From a virus: a DNA stretch of 23,180 nucleotides. Where the stretch lies: positions 1 through 23,180 of the IMG/VR virus record IMGVR_UViG_3300044678_003134, one strand, 5' to 3'. Both the position numbers and the translations under genes were made by a program. The notes under the pieces were generated by a model. It saw only the letters and a list, made by a program, of their open reading frames with translations. It searched no databases and was not told the origin of the DNA. Below, one piece after another: positions 13,736-21,354 of this stretch (the first letter of the stretch is position 1; every line of letters begins with the position of its first letter).

Positions 13736-15661
13736 TTAAATAATTTTTCTTTTAAAACCACCAAGGGATTTTAAAATATTTATTTTTTTATTTAATTGTT
13801 CTTTTAACAATATTATTGTTACACCCACAACTAATTTTATTAAATATTTTTTAATCCAATTAAAAATTACGCAAATTATTTCTTCATAAATTACATCAAA
13901 TAAATTTTCAAAAAATTTTTTAAATTTATCTATTAATTCACCAATATTAATAGTTTTTAAATCTAAACTAAAATCTAAAATTTTATGATATAAATTTATA
14001 AAAAACATAATAATTGGTTGTTTTATTATAATTGATAATATTGCTTCTCCTATTGTTTTTAATATTCTTTTGAAATAATCTTCTTCTGCATTTTTATTTT
14101 CTGTAGTGGTAGATGTTTTAAATTCAGGTATTAAGGTCTTAAAATTTTCAATAGTTGGATTTGTAACAATTTTATCAATTTGTCCTTTTGTAATTGTTAT
14201 ATTTTCTCTAAAACAATTTACATTTAAATTATAACCTTTTTCACTTGTCTCTATTTCTGTATCTAATAATTTTTTTAAATCCATTTTAAAAACATCTTTT
14301 GTTGTGTAATTTGTATATGAACGTACTATAGTTAAAACTTCAGCATCTTCTTTTGACCATTCAGTATGAAATAGAATATTTAAAATTTCATTAACTAAAA
14401 CATTTGCACTAAACATAGGACCAATTAAAACTCTTAAACCTGTAAATAATTCTAAAACTGACATATTTGGTATTTCTGTTTTAATTACATTTTCAATTTC
14501 ATTATATGTTAAAGAAATTGTTTTATTTGTAGTTCCAAGATTAAAAGAGAAAGATGTATTTGCGTTTGATAATACTTGATTTTTTAATGTTTTTGAAAAT
14601 TGATTTACTTGATTAGTAATTTGATTTGTTGGTTGGGCAGGTTGAGTAGGTTGAGTAGGTTGGCCTGTTTGTTGGTTTACTAATGTTTGTGTTTTACTAT
14701 ATTCTGATGCTTTAAAAAAGCTTTGTTTATAACCATATATTTGACCATTTACATCTAATGTGATTGTAAAAGGTGAACCAACTTGTTTGGCTACACCATT
14801 ATATTGATTTTGTAATCTTTGGGTAATAAATATGTTTGGATTACTAGGATTACCATTTGCATAATTTAATTGGTTATCATGTCTAGTGACATAATTAGAT
14901 TGGTCATTTGGGTTTGGTGGATGAATTCCTATTGAACCTCTAGTTGTAAATACTGTATATGCAATACCATCAGAAGATTCAATAATATCGCAAGATGCTT
15001 CAGTTATGATTTGATTCCCCTGTATATATGTTTTAACTTGTATATTTGTTACATCAGGTATTTTACCATTATTAAATTGGTCATTTAATTCATCTGAAAC
15101 GCTCTGTTCAAAATCAACAGGTAATTTACTTGAACCTAATGCACCATGAACTAAATCTAAATCAGGGTTTAATAATGGTTCACTACGACTAAATGTTACT
15201 TTTTTTAAAACTTGTGGTGTAGTAGATGCAGGTTGTACAGGTGGCGGTGCAGGTTGTACAGGTTGTTGTGCAGGTGTTGTTTGTGCAACTATTCCTGTTC
15301 CTAAAACAGGGTCAGGTTTTTTAAATACATTTGTTGGGTCAATAGAACTCAATGGTAAATTTATGGTTGTACCATTGTATTGTAAATCTGAAGATATAAA
15401 ATTGCCAACATAATCATATATTTTATCACTTAAAGTATTTAGATATTGTTGACTTACTACCTTGTAGAGTGCAACTTGTGTTAGCATTTCTAACCCATTT
15501 TGACCAACTAATGTTTTTGTTAAATTTTCTAAAAATTCTAAAGGTCCATCATTTTCTGATAAAATATTTTCAATATTTATGTTTTCTACATTTGAGTTAG
15601 CTATACTAGTGTATAGTTTTATTTTATTATAAATATTTGATTTACTTGCTGATAAACTCAT
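13736..15661 (-). CDS. Large virion/baseplate-associated protein with Pro/Gln linkers and hydrophobic C-terminus
   Basis: A 641-residue protein without a recognised family. Visible layout: a helical N-terminal part (1-95); a Pro/Gln/Ala linker at 128-150 (TPAQQPVQPAPPPVQ...); a globular, probably beta-rich domain (155-325); a second linker of QPT/QPA repeats at 331-345; a mixed domain (350-525); and a C-terminal part with two long hydrophobic, partly amphipathic stretches at about 533-562 (AILSIIIKQPIIMFFINLYHKIL) and 588-619 (EEIICVIFNWIKKYLIKLVVGVTIILL), followed by a basic tail (GGFKRKII). The gp6-like baseplate gene lies 4 bases upstream and a small gene 3 bases downstream, so it is very likely a baseplate or tail component. 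The hydrophobic end could contact or enter a membrane during infection; this is inference. Confidence 0.75.
   Translation of the reverse strand: MSLSASKSNIYNKIKLYTSIANSNVENINIENILSENDGPLEFLENLTKTLVGQNGLEMLTQVALYKVVSQQYLNTLSDKIYDYVGNFISSDLQYNGTTINLPLSSIDPTNVFKKPDPVLGTGIVAQTTPAQQPVQPAPPPVQPASTTPQVLKKVTFSRSEPLLNPDLDLVHGALGSSKLPVDFEQSVSDELNDQFNNGKIPDVTNIQVKTYIQGNQIITEASCDIIESSDGIAYTVFTTRGSIGIHPPNPNDQSNYVTRHDNQLNYANGNPSNPNIFITQRLQNQYNGVAKQVGSPFTITLDVNGQIYGYKQSFFKASEYSKTQTLVNQQTGQPTQPTQPAQPTNQITNQVNQFSKTLKNQVLSNANTSFSFNLGTTNKTISLTYNEIENVIKTEIPNMSVLELFTGLRVLIGPMFSANVLVNEILNILFHTEWSKEDAEVLTIVRSYTNYTTKDVFKMDLKKLLDTEIETSEKGYNLNVNCFRENITITKGQIDKIVTNPTIENFKTLIPEFKTSTTTENKNAEEDYFKRILKTIGEAILSIIIKQPIIMFFINLYHKILDFSLDLKTINIGELIDKFKKFFENLFDVIYEEIICVIFNWIKKYLIKLVVGVTIILLKEQLNKKINILKSLGGFKRKII
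14631..14666 (-). repeat. 9-bp tandem repeat encoding QPT/QPA linker
   Basis: Four consecutive 9-base units read on the plus strand: GGTTGGGCA, GGTTGAGTA, GGTTGAGTA, GGTTGGCCT. On the coding (minus) strand they encode a QPT/QPA-type flexible linker in the 641-residue protein. In-frame units of this length could expand or contract without breaking the gene. Confidence 0.85.
15227..15263 (-). repeat. 16-bp direct repeat in the first Pro/Gln linker
   Basis: TGCAGGTTGTACAGGT occurs at 15227-15242 and again at 15248-15263, 21 bases (7 codons) apart. It encodes the duplicated PVQPA motif of the first linker in the 641-residue protein and probably arose by a short tandem duplication. Confidence 0.85.
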
Positions 15662-15665
15662 AACT

Positions 15666-17483
15666 TTAACTTAATTTTAAAACTGTAACCTTTACATCAG
15701 TATTATATTTTACTTCAAATATTCCATCATAACTGTTATAAAATGTACCATCGGTTAAATCAATTTCTCTTGTTGTATCATCTAAGAAAGTTGTTTGCAT
15801 AGTATTATTTGAGTAAATACTACCAACTTTATTATATGCTTTTATTGAGTTAATATTAATAACATATGGAACATTATTTATTGATTCTATTAGTCTACCA
15901 ATATATATATCTTCACCTATTTTAGATTTATATGGTGAATGGAAGTTAAGTACTTCTCTAATTACTCTTGCAATAATATCAAAATCATTTGTTGTTGTTT
16001 TTTCAACTAATACAGTTATTTCATATGAAATATTATAAATTTGTGCATCCTCAATTTCAATATAATCATTGACCATTCTATAAGATGTTAAAAATTCTCC
16101 AATATTTTGTTTTAAAAGGTCTGTTGATGTATTATTTAAATAACCATTAGCATCTAAGCCAACAATATTGTAAATAATTTTATTATTTCTAAGTGAAGTC
16201 GCAAATTTAAATGGAACACCGTATTTACCCGGCATTTTAAAAAGAATTGCGTAATAATCTTCTAGTGTTACTGCTCTATTTTGTGATGCATAATTGTAAG
16301 AAATCATATTTCTTAATTCATCAATATTTAATGCGTCTCTACCACCTAAAGCAGGTATTGGATTGTTGCATGTTACAGAATTTATTACTGCTTGATTAAT
16401 AACTTGATTAATACCATTAACTGATATGTTTAAATTATTAACATTAGTAATAGTGTTAGGTCCAAGATTCGTACTTAACCCACCCCCTGTTCTATATTTA
16501 ATAAATAATGTTGAGTTTGGTGGAATTTTTTCGCCTAACGCTGTATTATATAAGTATGATTCTATTTTTGAAAAATTCCCATTATTTTCTAATGCATTAT
16601 TAAATACATTCATTGAACCATTACCACCACCAAATGTTAATCTACAAAAACCATCTTCATTAAATTCTTTAACAAATTTTTTTTTCACCTTTTTCCAATT
16701 ACCTTTTCTTACACCGTTTTCAGAAATTAAAGGTGTAGTTTCGATAAATATTTCTGTTTCAGCTAGATAGTCAACTTCAAAATATTGTAAATCTTGGTTA
16801 TTAAATTCATCATCAGTTGGTAGTGTTGTTATGTTTCCTGTTTTAACAATTACTGATGTTATATCAATTACATCATCATTAGGTAATATAACTTGATAAA
16901 ATGGTATTGATTCATTTTGACCAATAAATAATCTTATAACATTTGTTGCTCCATTATAAACAACTTCTTGTTTTGTCAATGTATATGAAACAACTTCATT
17001 AAAACTATTTAAAATCGGGATAATTGTTCTATTTGGAATCCCATTATTGGAATAATCTGATAAAAAATCAACATCATCTAATAATTCAAAAACAACATTT
17101 CCATTTGTAAATTGAGTACCTGCTTTTATAATTGGTGTATAACTATCATTGAAGCTATCATTTTGTGCAGGTACATCTACAGATATATTTATTAATGTTA
17201 CTGATGGTTTTTTATTTATTAATTTAACACCAAGATTTTTAGCAATATTAAATAACGATTTTTTTAATTGGGCATTTTCAAGTTGAGTTTCTTGAAAAGT
17301 TCTATCAAGATTAAAATAATTAGCCTCTGCTGTACCTGCAAGAATATCAATAAAAACAGAACCAACAGAGTTATCTTCTAAATTTTGAAAAACATCAGGA
17401 TAGCTTTGCTTTATATAAGTTTTTATTTCTTCTCTTAAATCATAAAAATTTCGTTTATTATAATTAAAAACAGTAGTTGCCAT
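15666..17483 (-). CDS. Baseplate wedge protein, gp6/J-like family
   Basis: A 605-residue protein of the T4 gp6 / phage P2 J superfamily, which forms the inner ring of the baseplate (T4 gp6: 660 residues). The N-terminal helical part has the family look: 'YDLREEIKTYIKQSYPDVFQNLEDNSVGSVFIDILAGTAEANYFNLDRTFQETQL', that is, an early contact helix followed by 'A..N..Ld....Et.L..A'. A beta region follows (FTNGNVVFELLDDVDF and 'FGGGNGSMN'). The diagnostic 'ALGGRDALNIDELRNMISYNYASQNRAVTLEDYYAILFKMPGKYG' stretch starts about residue 376, and the C-terminal part has the usual alternating strand/helix pattern (ISYEITVLVEKT, DFDIIARVIREVL, IGEDIYIGRLIESI). It is the first gene of a minus-strand block that continues into the 641-residue protein. 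A TATAAATA sequence lies about 36 bases before its ATG. Confidence 0.9.
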   Translation of the reverse strand: MATTVFNYNKRNFYDLREEIKTYIKQSYPDVFQNLEDNSVGSVFIDILAGTAEANYFNLDRTFQETQLENAQLKKSLFNIAKNLGVKLINKKPSVTLINISVDVPAQNDSFNDSYTPIIKAGTQFTNGNVVFELLDDVDFLSDYSNNGIPNRTIIPILNSFNEVVSYTLTKQEVVYNGATNVIRLFIGQNESIPFYQVILPNDDVIDITSVIVKTGNITTLPTDDEFNNQDLQYFEVDYLAETEIFIETTPLISENGVRKGNWKKVKKKFVKEFNEDGFCRLTFGGGNGSMNVFNNALENNGNFSKIESYLYNTALGEKIPPNSTLFIKYRTGGGLSTNLGPNTITNVNNLNISVNGINQVINQAVINSVTCNNPIPALGGRDALNIDELRNMISYNYASQNRAVTLEDYYAILFKMPGKYGVPFKFATSLRNNKIIYNIVGLDANGYLNNTSTDLLKQNIGEFLTSYRMVNDYIEIEDAQIYNISYEITVLVEKTTTNDFDIIARVIREVLNFHSPYKSKIGEDIYIGRLIESINNVPYVININSIKAYNKVGSIYSNNTMQTTFLDDTTREIDLTDGTFYNSYDGIFEVKYNTDVKVTVLKLS

Positions 17484-17507
17484 TGATTAATATTTTTCCT
17501 TAAATAG

Positions 17508-17532
17508 TTGAAAAAATACTATTTATAATAAA
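17508..17532 (+). promoter_or_regulatory. Candidate late promoter upstream of the 17537 gene
   Basis: TTGAAA (17508-17513) followed 10 bases later by TATAATA within ACTATTTATAATAAA (17518-17532), only 4 bases before the ATG. The same 15-mer with an upstream TTGAAA lies before the tail sheath gene. If TATAATA is a -10 element, the mRNA would begin at or beside the ATG and be nearly leaderless. Confidence 0.4.
17520..17527 (-). promoter_or_regulatory. Candidate T4-like late promoter of the gp6-like gene
   Basis: On the minus strand this reads TATAAATA, the known T4 late promoter sequence, about 36 bases before the ATG of the gp6-like gene, which is a reasonable leader length. It overlaps the plus-strand candidate promoter of the divergent gene at 17537. 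An 8-base AT-only match is weak on its own in AT-rich DNA. Confidence 0.35.
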
Positions 17533-17536
17533 GAAT

Positions 17537-17959
17537 ATGCCAAGACCTAAACGCTCAAAATTATCTCTTACACAGGAAAGTATCGAAAAGCATATGAATG
17601 AAGTTTATGGTATTTTAGAACACTATAAACAAATGGGTGTTAGACATTATAACTTTGTTCTTCGTATTATTGAAGAATTAGGTTCTGATAGTGTAGAAGA
17701 CCCTGTAAGACTTCAATTGATGGCTCAACTTGAGCAATCAAGAAATAATTCTTTAAATGCTTTTAAAGAGTATTTAAGAATGAAAACTGATTTAATAACA
17801 AAACACCTTAATAGTGTTAAAATTTTTGGTGATTTGGATATTAAAGCAAACAAATCAAAAGATAGTTCATCTAAAGATTCTTCATTAACAAAAGAAGACC
17901 AAGATGAGGTTCAGAAAATGATTCAAGAATTAATGGATATGAAACAAACTAAATTTTAA
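17537..17959 (+). CDS. Helical 140-residue protein, function unknown
   Basis: A lone plus-strand gene between two minus-strand blocks; its stop overlaps that of the convergent amidase-fold gene by 4 bases. The protein starts basic (MPRPKRSKLS), continues with long helices (QESIEKHMNEVYGILEHYKQMG, VRLQLMAQLEQSRNNSLNAFKEYLRMKTDLI), has a Ser/Lys/Asp linker (NKSKDSSSKDSS) and ends in an acidic helix (KEDQDEVQKMIQELMDM). No catalytic motif is visible. Length, helix content and basic-start/acidic-end plan would be compatible with a small terminase subunit or a scaffold-type assembly factor, but nothing specific proves either. It shares a candidate promoter motif with the tail sheath gene, so it is probably expressed with the virion genes. 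Confidence 0.75.
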   Translation: MPRPKRSKLSLTQESIEKHMNEVYGILEHYKQMGVRHYNFVLRIIEELGSDSVEDPVRLQLMAQLEQSRNNSLNAFKEYLRMKTDLITKHLNSVKIFGDLDIKANKSKDSSSKDSSLTKEDQDEVQKMIQELMDMKQTKF

Positions 17960-18528
17960 TTATCAAAAATAATTGAGTTTAGTTTTTCAACATTAAATGT
18001 TGGGTTTGGTGAATAAGAAAATATATCAATATGGTTTAAAAAAATAATAGAATTGTCTTCTTTATTTTTAATATTTATTTGTTTTAAATTTAAATTATAT
18101 TTATTACCTAAATATATTATTAAATGACCAAGTGATTCTATTTGTTTTTTTGTATAAGTTTCATAATGACATAATTCTTTATTAGTTAATATTTCTTTTA
18201 CGTTTTTATTTTCTATAGTTTCATTACACCAATTAATAAAAGTATTTTCAATTTTGTTTAATAACCCTGAATTTTCTAATGCTATAAAAATAGAAGATTT
18301 ATTTATTTTTTCTATTGTTGTGAAATCTGTATAATATTTTTCATCAAAAAATTTATGAATATCACCGTTTTTTCTTATTACATAAGAAGGTGCATATTCT
18401 TTTTTCTTTAAAGAAAGGACATATTTATCAAAATCATTTCTCAAAGTATCACATAAAATAATATATTTTTTATTATTTTCTTCTTTGATAAAATTATCAA
18501 TTGGATTTATGAGAATTTCTTTAAGCAT
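17956..18528 (-). CDS. Amidase_2/PGRP-fold protein with degenerate zinc site
   Basis: A 190-residue protein whose order of motifs follows the T7-lysozyme/AmpD/PGRP amidase fold: YIILCDT (22-28) where active enzymes have a 'viHhT' strand, APSYVIRKNGDIHKFF (46-61) for 'yHyvI.rdG.i.q', SSIFIALEN (78-86) for 'sIgIElvn', YTKKQIESLGHLIIYLGNKYN (125-145) for the 'yt..Q..sL..Li..L...y' helix, and FLNHIDIFSYSPNPTF (163-178) for 'i.gH.di....tDPGp.F'. Compared with active amidases, the first zinc His is Cys26 or lost, His166 is kept, and the third ligand (Asp or Cys) is Ser173. I infer a peptidoglycan-binding or otherwise repurposed protein, not a normal amidase. No signal peptide is present. It overlaps the exonuclease gene by 8 bases. 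Fold match is by pattern only. Confidence 0.6.
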   Translation of the reverse strand: MLKEILINPIDNFIKEENNKKYIILCDTLRNDFDKYVLSLKKKEYAPSYVIRKNGDIHKFFDEKYYTDFTTIEKINKSSIFIALENSGLLNKIENTFINWCNETIENKNVKEILTNKELCHYETYTKKQIESLGHLIIYLGNKYNLNLKQINIKNKEDNSIIFLNHIDIFSYSPNPTFNVEKLNSIIFDN

Positions 18529-19240
18529 CTAAACACAATCTTTTCATTACTTTACCTGTTAGTACAACATCCATTTCACAATAATTAACAATTTTTTCTA
18601 AATTATTATCAATGTAAAATGTCGAACCAACCATTGACCCATCCATAGAATCTTTATGTGTTCCAATCCCTAAACAACTTGCAACAGCATCTAAAGAAAC
18701 AAAATTTCTTGTATTCATTTGCCATAAAAGAAATATATCTTTAAATTTTGCTGATAATTCCCAAGGTTTTTTATCAAAAATCTTAAAAATTGTTGGAATT
18801 TGTAAAATATTGTTAACAAATGACCTTTTTATAATAAATGGTACATCAAATGCATTAATATTATATCCAATAATACAAGTATTGGGGTTTTTTGAAATTT
18901 TTTTGTTAATAAATGTAAAAAAATCATTGATGATTTGTGCTTCATTACTTTCAGATGAAAATGAAAATGTTATAAATTCATCATTTTTAAATCCACCACA
19001 AGTAATTACAACAATTTTAGCATATTCTGAATAAATAGGTGCTTTTTCAAAATAAATTTTACTTAAAAGTTCATCGTTTAAATCACAACGATATTCGTTA
19101 TCAGCATACCACTTTGCTCTTTTTAAAAAACTTGCTGCTAATGCAGGTTTTTGTTTTTTGCATTCCTCAAATGAGGAAAATTCAGGAACGGTTTCGATGT
19201 CAATAATAACACCGTTTTCAATATCAAATCTTGAAATCAT
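18521..19240 (-). CDS. DnaQ-fold 3'-5' exonuclease (PolB-exonuclease-like)
   Basis: A 239-residue protein with the three exonuclease motifs of the DEDDy group: Exo I IIDIETVPE (Asp14, Glu16), Exo II GYNINAFDVPFI (Asp132) and Exo III 'YCEMDVVLTGKV' (Tyr220, Asp224). The Tyr in Exo III places it with DNA-polymerase-B-type proofreading domains and the stand-alone predicted exonucleases related to them. No polymerase domain is attached. It would remove nucleotides from 3' ends of single strands, in proofreading, repair or recombination. It starts 3 bases after the stop of the metallophosphoesterase gene and overlaps the amidase-fold gene, so the three are probably co-transcribed. Confidence 0.88.
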   Translation of the reverse strand: MISRFDIENGVIIDIETVPEFSSFEECKKQKPALAASFLKRAKWYADNEYRCDLNDELLSKIYFEKAPIYSEYAKIVVITCGGFKNDEFITFSFSSESNEAQIINDFFTFINKKISKNPNTCIIGYNINAFDVPFIIKRSFVNNILQIPTIFKIFDKKPWELSAKFKDIFLLWQMNTRNFVSLDAVASCLGIGTHKDSMDGSMVGSTFYIDNNLEKIVNYCEMDVVLTGKVMKRLCLDA

Positions 19241-19243
19241 AAA

Positions 19244-20827
19244 TTAATAAAGTACTTCATTTGAAAAGCTAAAACCTGAGTTTTCGCATACACCTAAAAT
19301 AAATCCCGGTAATTGATTATTACCTAGTCTATCCAAGATAAATTCATCTACTGAACAAACTGATGGCAATGAGATTTCCATATAATTTGTTCCTGCATTG
19401 TATGAAATTTCGGTTGAATGCCAATGACCATTAACAACTAAATGATAGCCTGATGTACCAATGCCATAAAGATTAACAAGTTCATGACCTTTCTTTTTAA
19501 TAATTTCAGCATCACCATGATGTGCGATAATACAAAGGTCATTCATTTCATAGTTTTGAACCTTTTCAACATACACAGGTTTTCTTGGAATATTTATCTG
19601 AGTGAAATTATCATCTTTAAATTCTCTATCAATCATATGATATGCAATTAAAGAACCTGTTCTCTCTGAATCATCATCCCTATCTTTACCAATTCTATCG
19701 TGGTTTCCACCAATATATGTGGCAACTATTGGAAATTCTTTACCTAATTCTTTTCTTAGTTCATTTAGAAATTCAATTTGAGAATCCACACCAAAAAGTA
19801 TTTGGTCAATGCCAACCAAATCCATTCCTCTAAGATGTTCGCTACGCATACCACTTGTCATTACTGACTCATACATATCACCACCAAAAAGAATATATAA
19901 AGCATTTAAATTTTTAAACTTAATATAATCTACCGTTTTTTTGGCAATTTGCATCATTCTTTCATGTGCAATATCTTTATTATATCCCCTACCAAAAACA
20001 GGATTTTCATATTTTTTACCATAATGAATATCGCTGTACATTAGATAACAAATATCAGTATATTTACCAAGTATATCAGGCTTTGATAGTTCATTTGGCT
20101 CTTCCCTTCTATAATATTTTTCAATTGTTTCTTCAATGAATTTATGAATATTTTCAAGGTCATTAATTTTTTCTTGACTTTCAAAATATTTCTTTTCAAT
20201 AAAGGATGCTCTTTTCTCAACAATTTTACTAAGTGTAGCTGATGCCTTATTTTTTAAAGCAAATTCAGCAATTTCTTCCTCTGTATGTTCTTCAAGAATA
20301 TGCAAAGGAAATAACATATCTTTTGTGATATTAAAACATCTAATTACCCTTTTAAATTGTTGAAAAGTTAAATAAGGAAAATACGATGATACATTCATCA
20401 TTGTTACATGTGGATAATGTTGATGAATTGTTTCAAGTTGTTCTCTTGTTAATTTACCAACAAAAGGTTTTTCACCTTGAATATAAATTGTAAAAGAATA
20501 ATCAATAATTTTATTATTTTCATCACGATTTGCTACCCAAGTACTTCTATTATCATATTTTTCTTCCTTATCTACATCGGTTTTATGAATTATCGTATCA
20601 ATTTTACGATTATTATTTTTTCTTGTAATTAAATATTCATTATAGATATCTAATAACTTTTTATAATTTTTAGAATTTTTTGTAGTTTTACTAACCAAAA
20701 CTTTTCTTACAAAACCCTCATATTTTTCAGTTTGGTTTATTGATGTGTTATTTTTAATACAAAGTTTGATAACATCGATTGCTGTATCAACTCTGCTTTC
20801 GGCTGATATATAATTTTTTGTAACCAT
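19244..20827 (-). CDS. Calcineurin-like metallophosphoesterase with extra N-terminal region
   Basis: A 527-residue protein. The C-terminal half (about 255-500) carries all metallophosphoesterase motifs: Asp266 and His268 (YSDIHYG), Asp317 (FGGDMYE), Asn375-His376 (GGNHDR), His436/437 (IAHHGD), and His468 and His470 (NGHWH). These bind two metal ions and hydrolyse phosphoesters. The N-terminal 240 residues are not recognised; 'YFPYLTFQQFKRVIRCFNITKD' (149-170) looks like a helix-turn-helix, and a long charged helix follows (about 195-240). Fusion to a probable DNA-binding region, together with neighbouring exonuclease and resolvase genes, suggests a nuclease or DNA-end-processing role similar in spirit to SbcD/Mre11, but that is inference; other substrates are possible. 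The 14-base gap to the UVR-motif gene supports co-transcription. Confidence 0.88.
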   Translation of the reverse strand: MVTKNYISAESRVDTAIDVIKLCIKNNTSINQTEKYEGFVRKVLVSKTTKNSKNYKKLLDIYNEYLITRKNNNRKIDTIIHKTDVDKEEKYDNRSTWVANRDENNKIIDYSFTIYIQGEKPFVGKLTREQLETIHQHYPHVTMMNVSSYFPYLTFQQFKRVIRCFNITKDMLFPLHILEEHTEEEIAEFALKNKASATLSKIVEKRASFIEKKYFESQEKINDLENIHKFIEETIEKYYRREEPNELSKPDILGKYTDICYLMYSDIHYGKKYENPVFGRGYNKDIAHERMMQIAKKTVDYIKFKNLNALYILFGGDMYESVMTSGMRSEHLRGMDLVGIDQILFGVDSQIEFLNELRKELGKEFPIVATYIGGNHDRIGKDRDDDSERTGSLIAYHMIDREFKDDNFTQINIPRKPVYVEKVQNYEMNDLCIIAHHGDAEIIKKKGHELVNLYGIGTSGYHLVVNGHWHSTEISYNAGTNYMEISLPSVCSVDEFILDRLGNNQLPGFILGVCENSGFSFSNEVLY

Positions 20828-20841
20828 AAAATAAATATATG

Positions 20842-21354
20842 TTATTTTTTAATCTTTTTGATTTTTTCCCTAATTTTAACAGCTAATTCATAATTTTCTG
20901 TCTTTAAGGCATCGTCTAATTCAGATTGAAGTTCTAATTCTGTTTTTTTTCTTCTCTTAGTTTTGATTTTAAAAATATCAATAACATATAATGTAGTAAA
21001 CTCATCACTATCATTGTAATGTAGCGTTATTGGAATTAATAAATCTGTATTGTCTTTTTTAACTAAAAGTTTTTTATCTTCATTTGATATTTGGGCAAAT
21101 GAATTTATAAAGTTAATATATTCTGTATCAATCAATGTTCCTGTTAAATACATTACTCTTTGTGACTTTTCCAATAATGGATTTAATGTTTCAAAAAATT
21201 CATCAGAATTTTCATATTCTTTTGAATATTCATCAAAAAAATCATCAATGTCATCAGGAAGAATCATTTCACATGAAAAATATGAAAAATTATTAATATT
21301 TAATAGAAAATCTAAGTATATTTCTTTTTTTTCGTTTTTAGTATTCTTTTTCAT
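20842..21354 (-). CDS. UVR-motif protein, function unknown
   Basis: A 170-residue protein when started at the ATG at 21354 (MKKNTKNEKKEIYLDF). An in-frame ATG at 21387 would add 11 residues but would overlap the resolvase gene by 50 bases, so I prefer the inner start with a 17-base overlap. The C-terminal ~30 residues (LQSELDDALKTENYELAVKIREKIKKIKK) match the UVR motif, a helical hairpin that mediates UvrB-UvrC and similar contacts. The N-terminal ~130 residues are acidic and unrecognised (a run PDDIDDFFDEYSKEY, then a beta-like ITLHYNDSDEFTTLYVIDIF). No nuclease or helicase motif is seen. It could be an adaptor bringing a host or phage repair protein to its neighbours; this is inference. Confidence 0.75.
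   Translation of the reverse strand: MKKNTKNEKKEIYLDFLLNINNFSYFSCEMILPDDIDDFFDEYSKEYENSDEFFETLNPLLEKSQRVMYLTGTLIDTEYINFINSFAQISNEDKKLLVKKDNTDLLIPITLHYNDSDEFTTLYVIDIFKIKTKRRKKTELELQSELDDALKTENYELAVKIREKIKKIKK

Noticed and set aside
14631-15263. Short repeats considered as a CRISPR array or origin iterons
   Set aside because: Units are 9 and 16 bases, in frame, and encode Pro/Gln linkers in a long open reading frame; there are no spacers of constant length.
16426-16770. Plus-strand open frame inside the gp6-like gene
   Set aside because: Antisense to conserved baseplate sequence; composition is that of a complement reading and no neighbouring gene supports it.
17957-17978. AATTATcaaaaATAATT inverted repeat between the convergent stops at 17956-17959 as a two-way terminator
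   Set aside because: The stem has no G-C pairs and no T-tract, and such repeats are expected by chance in DNA this AT-rich.
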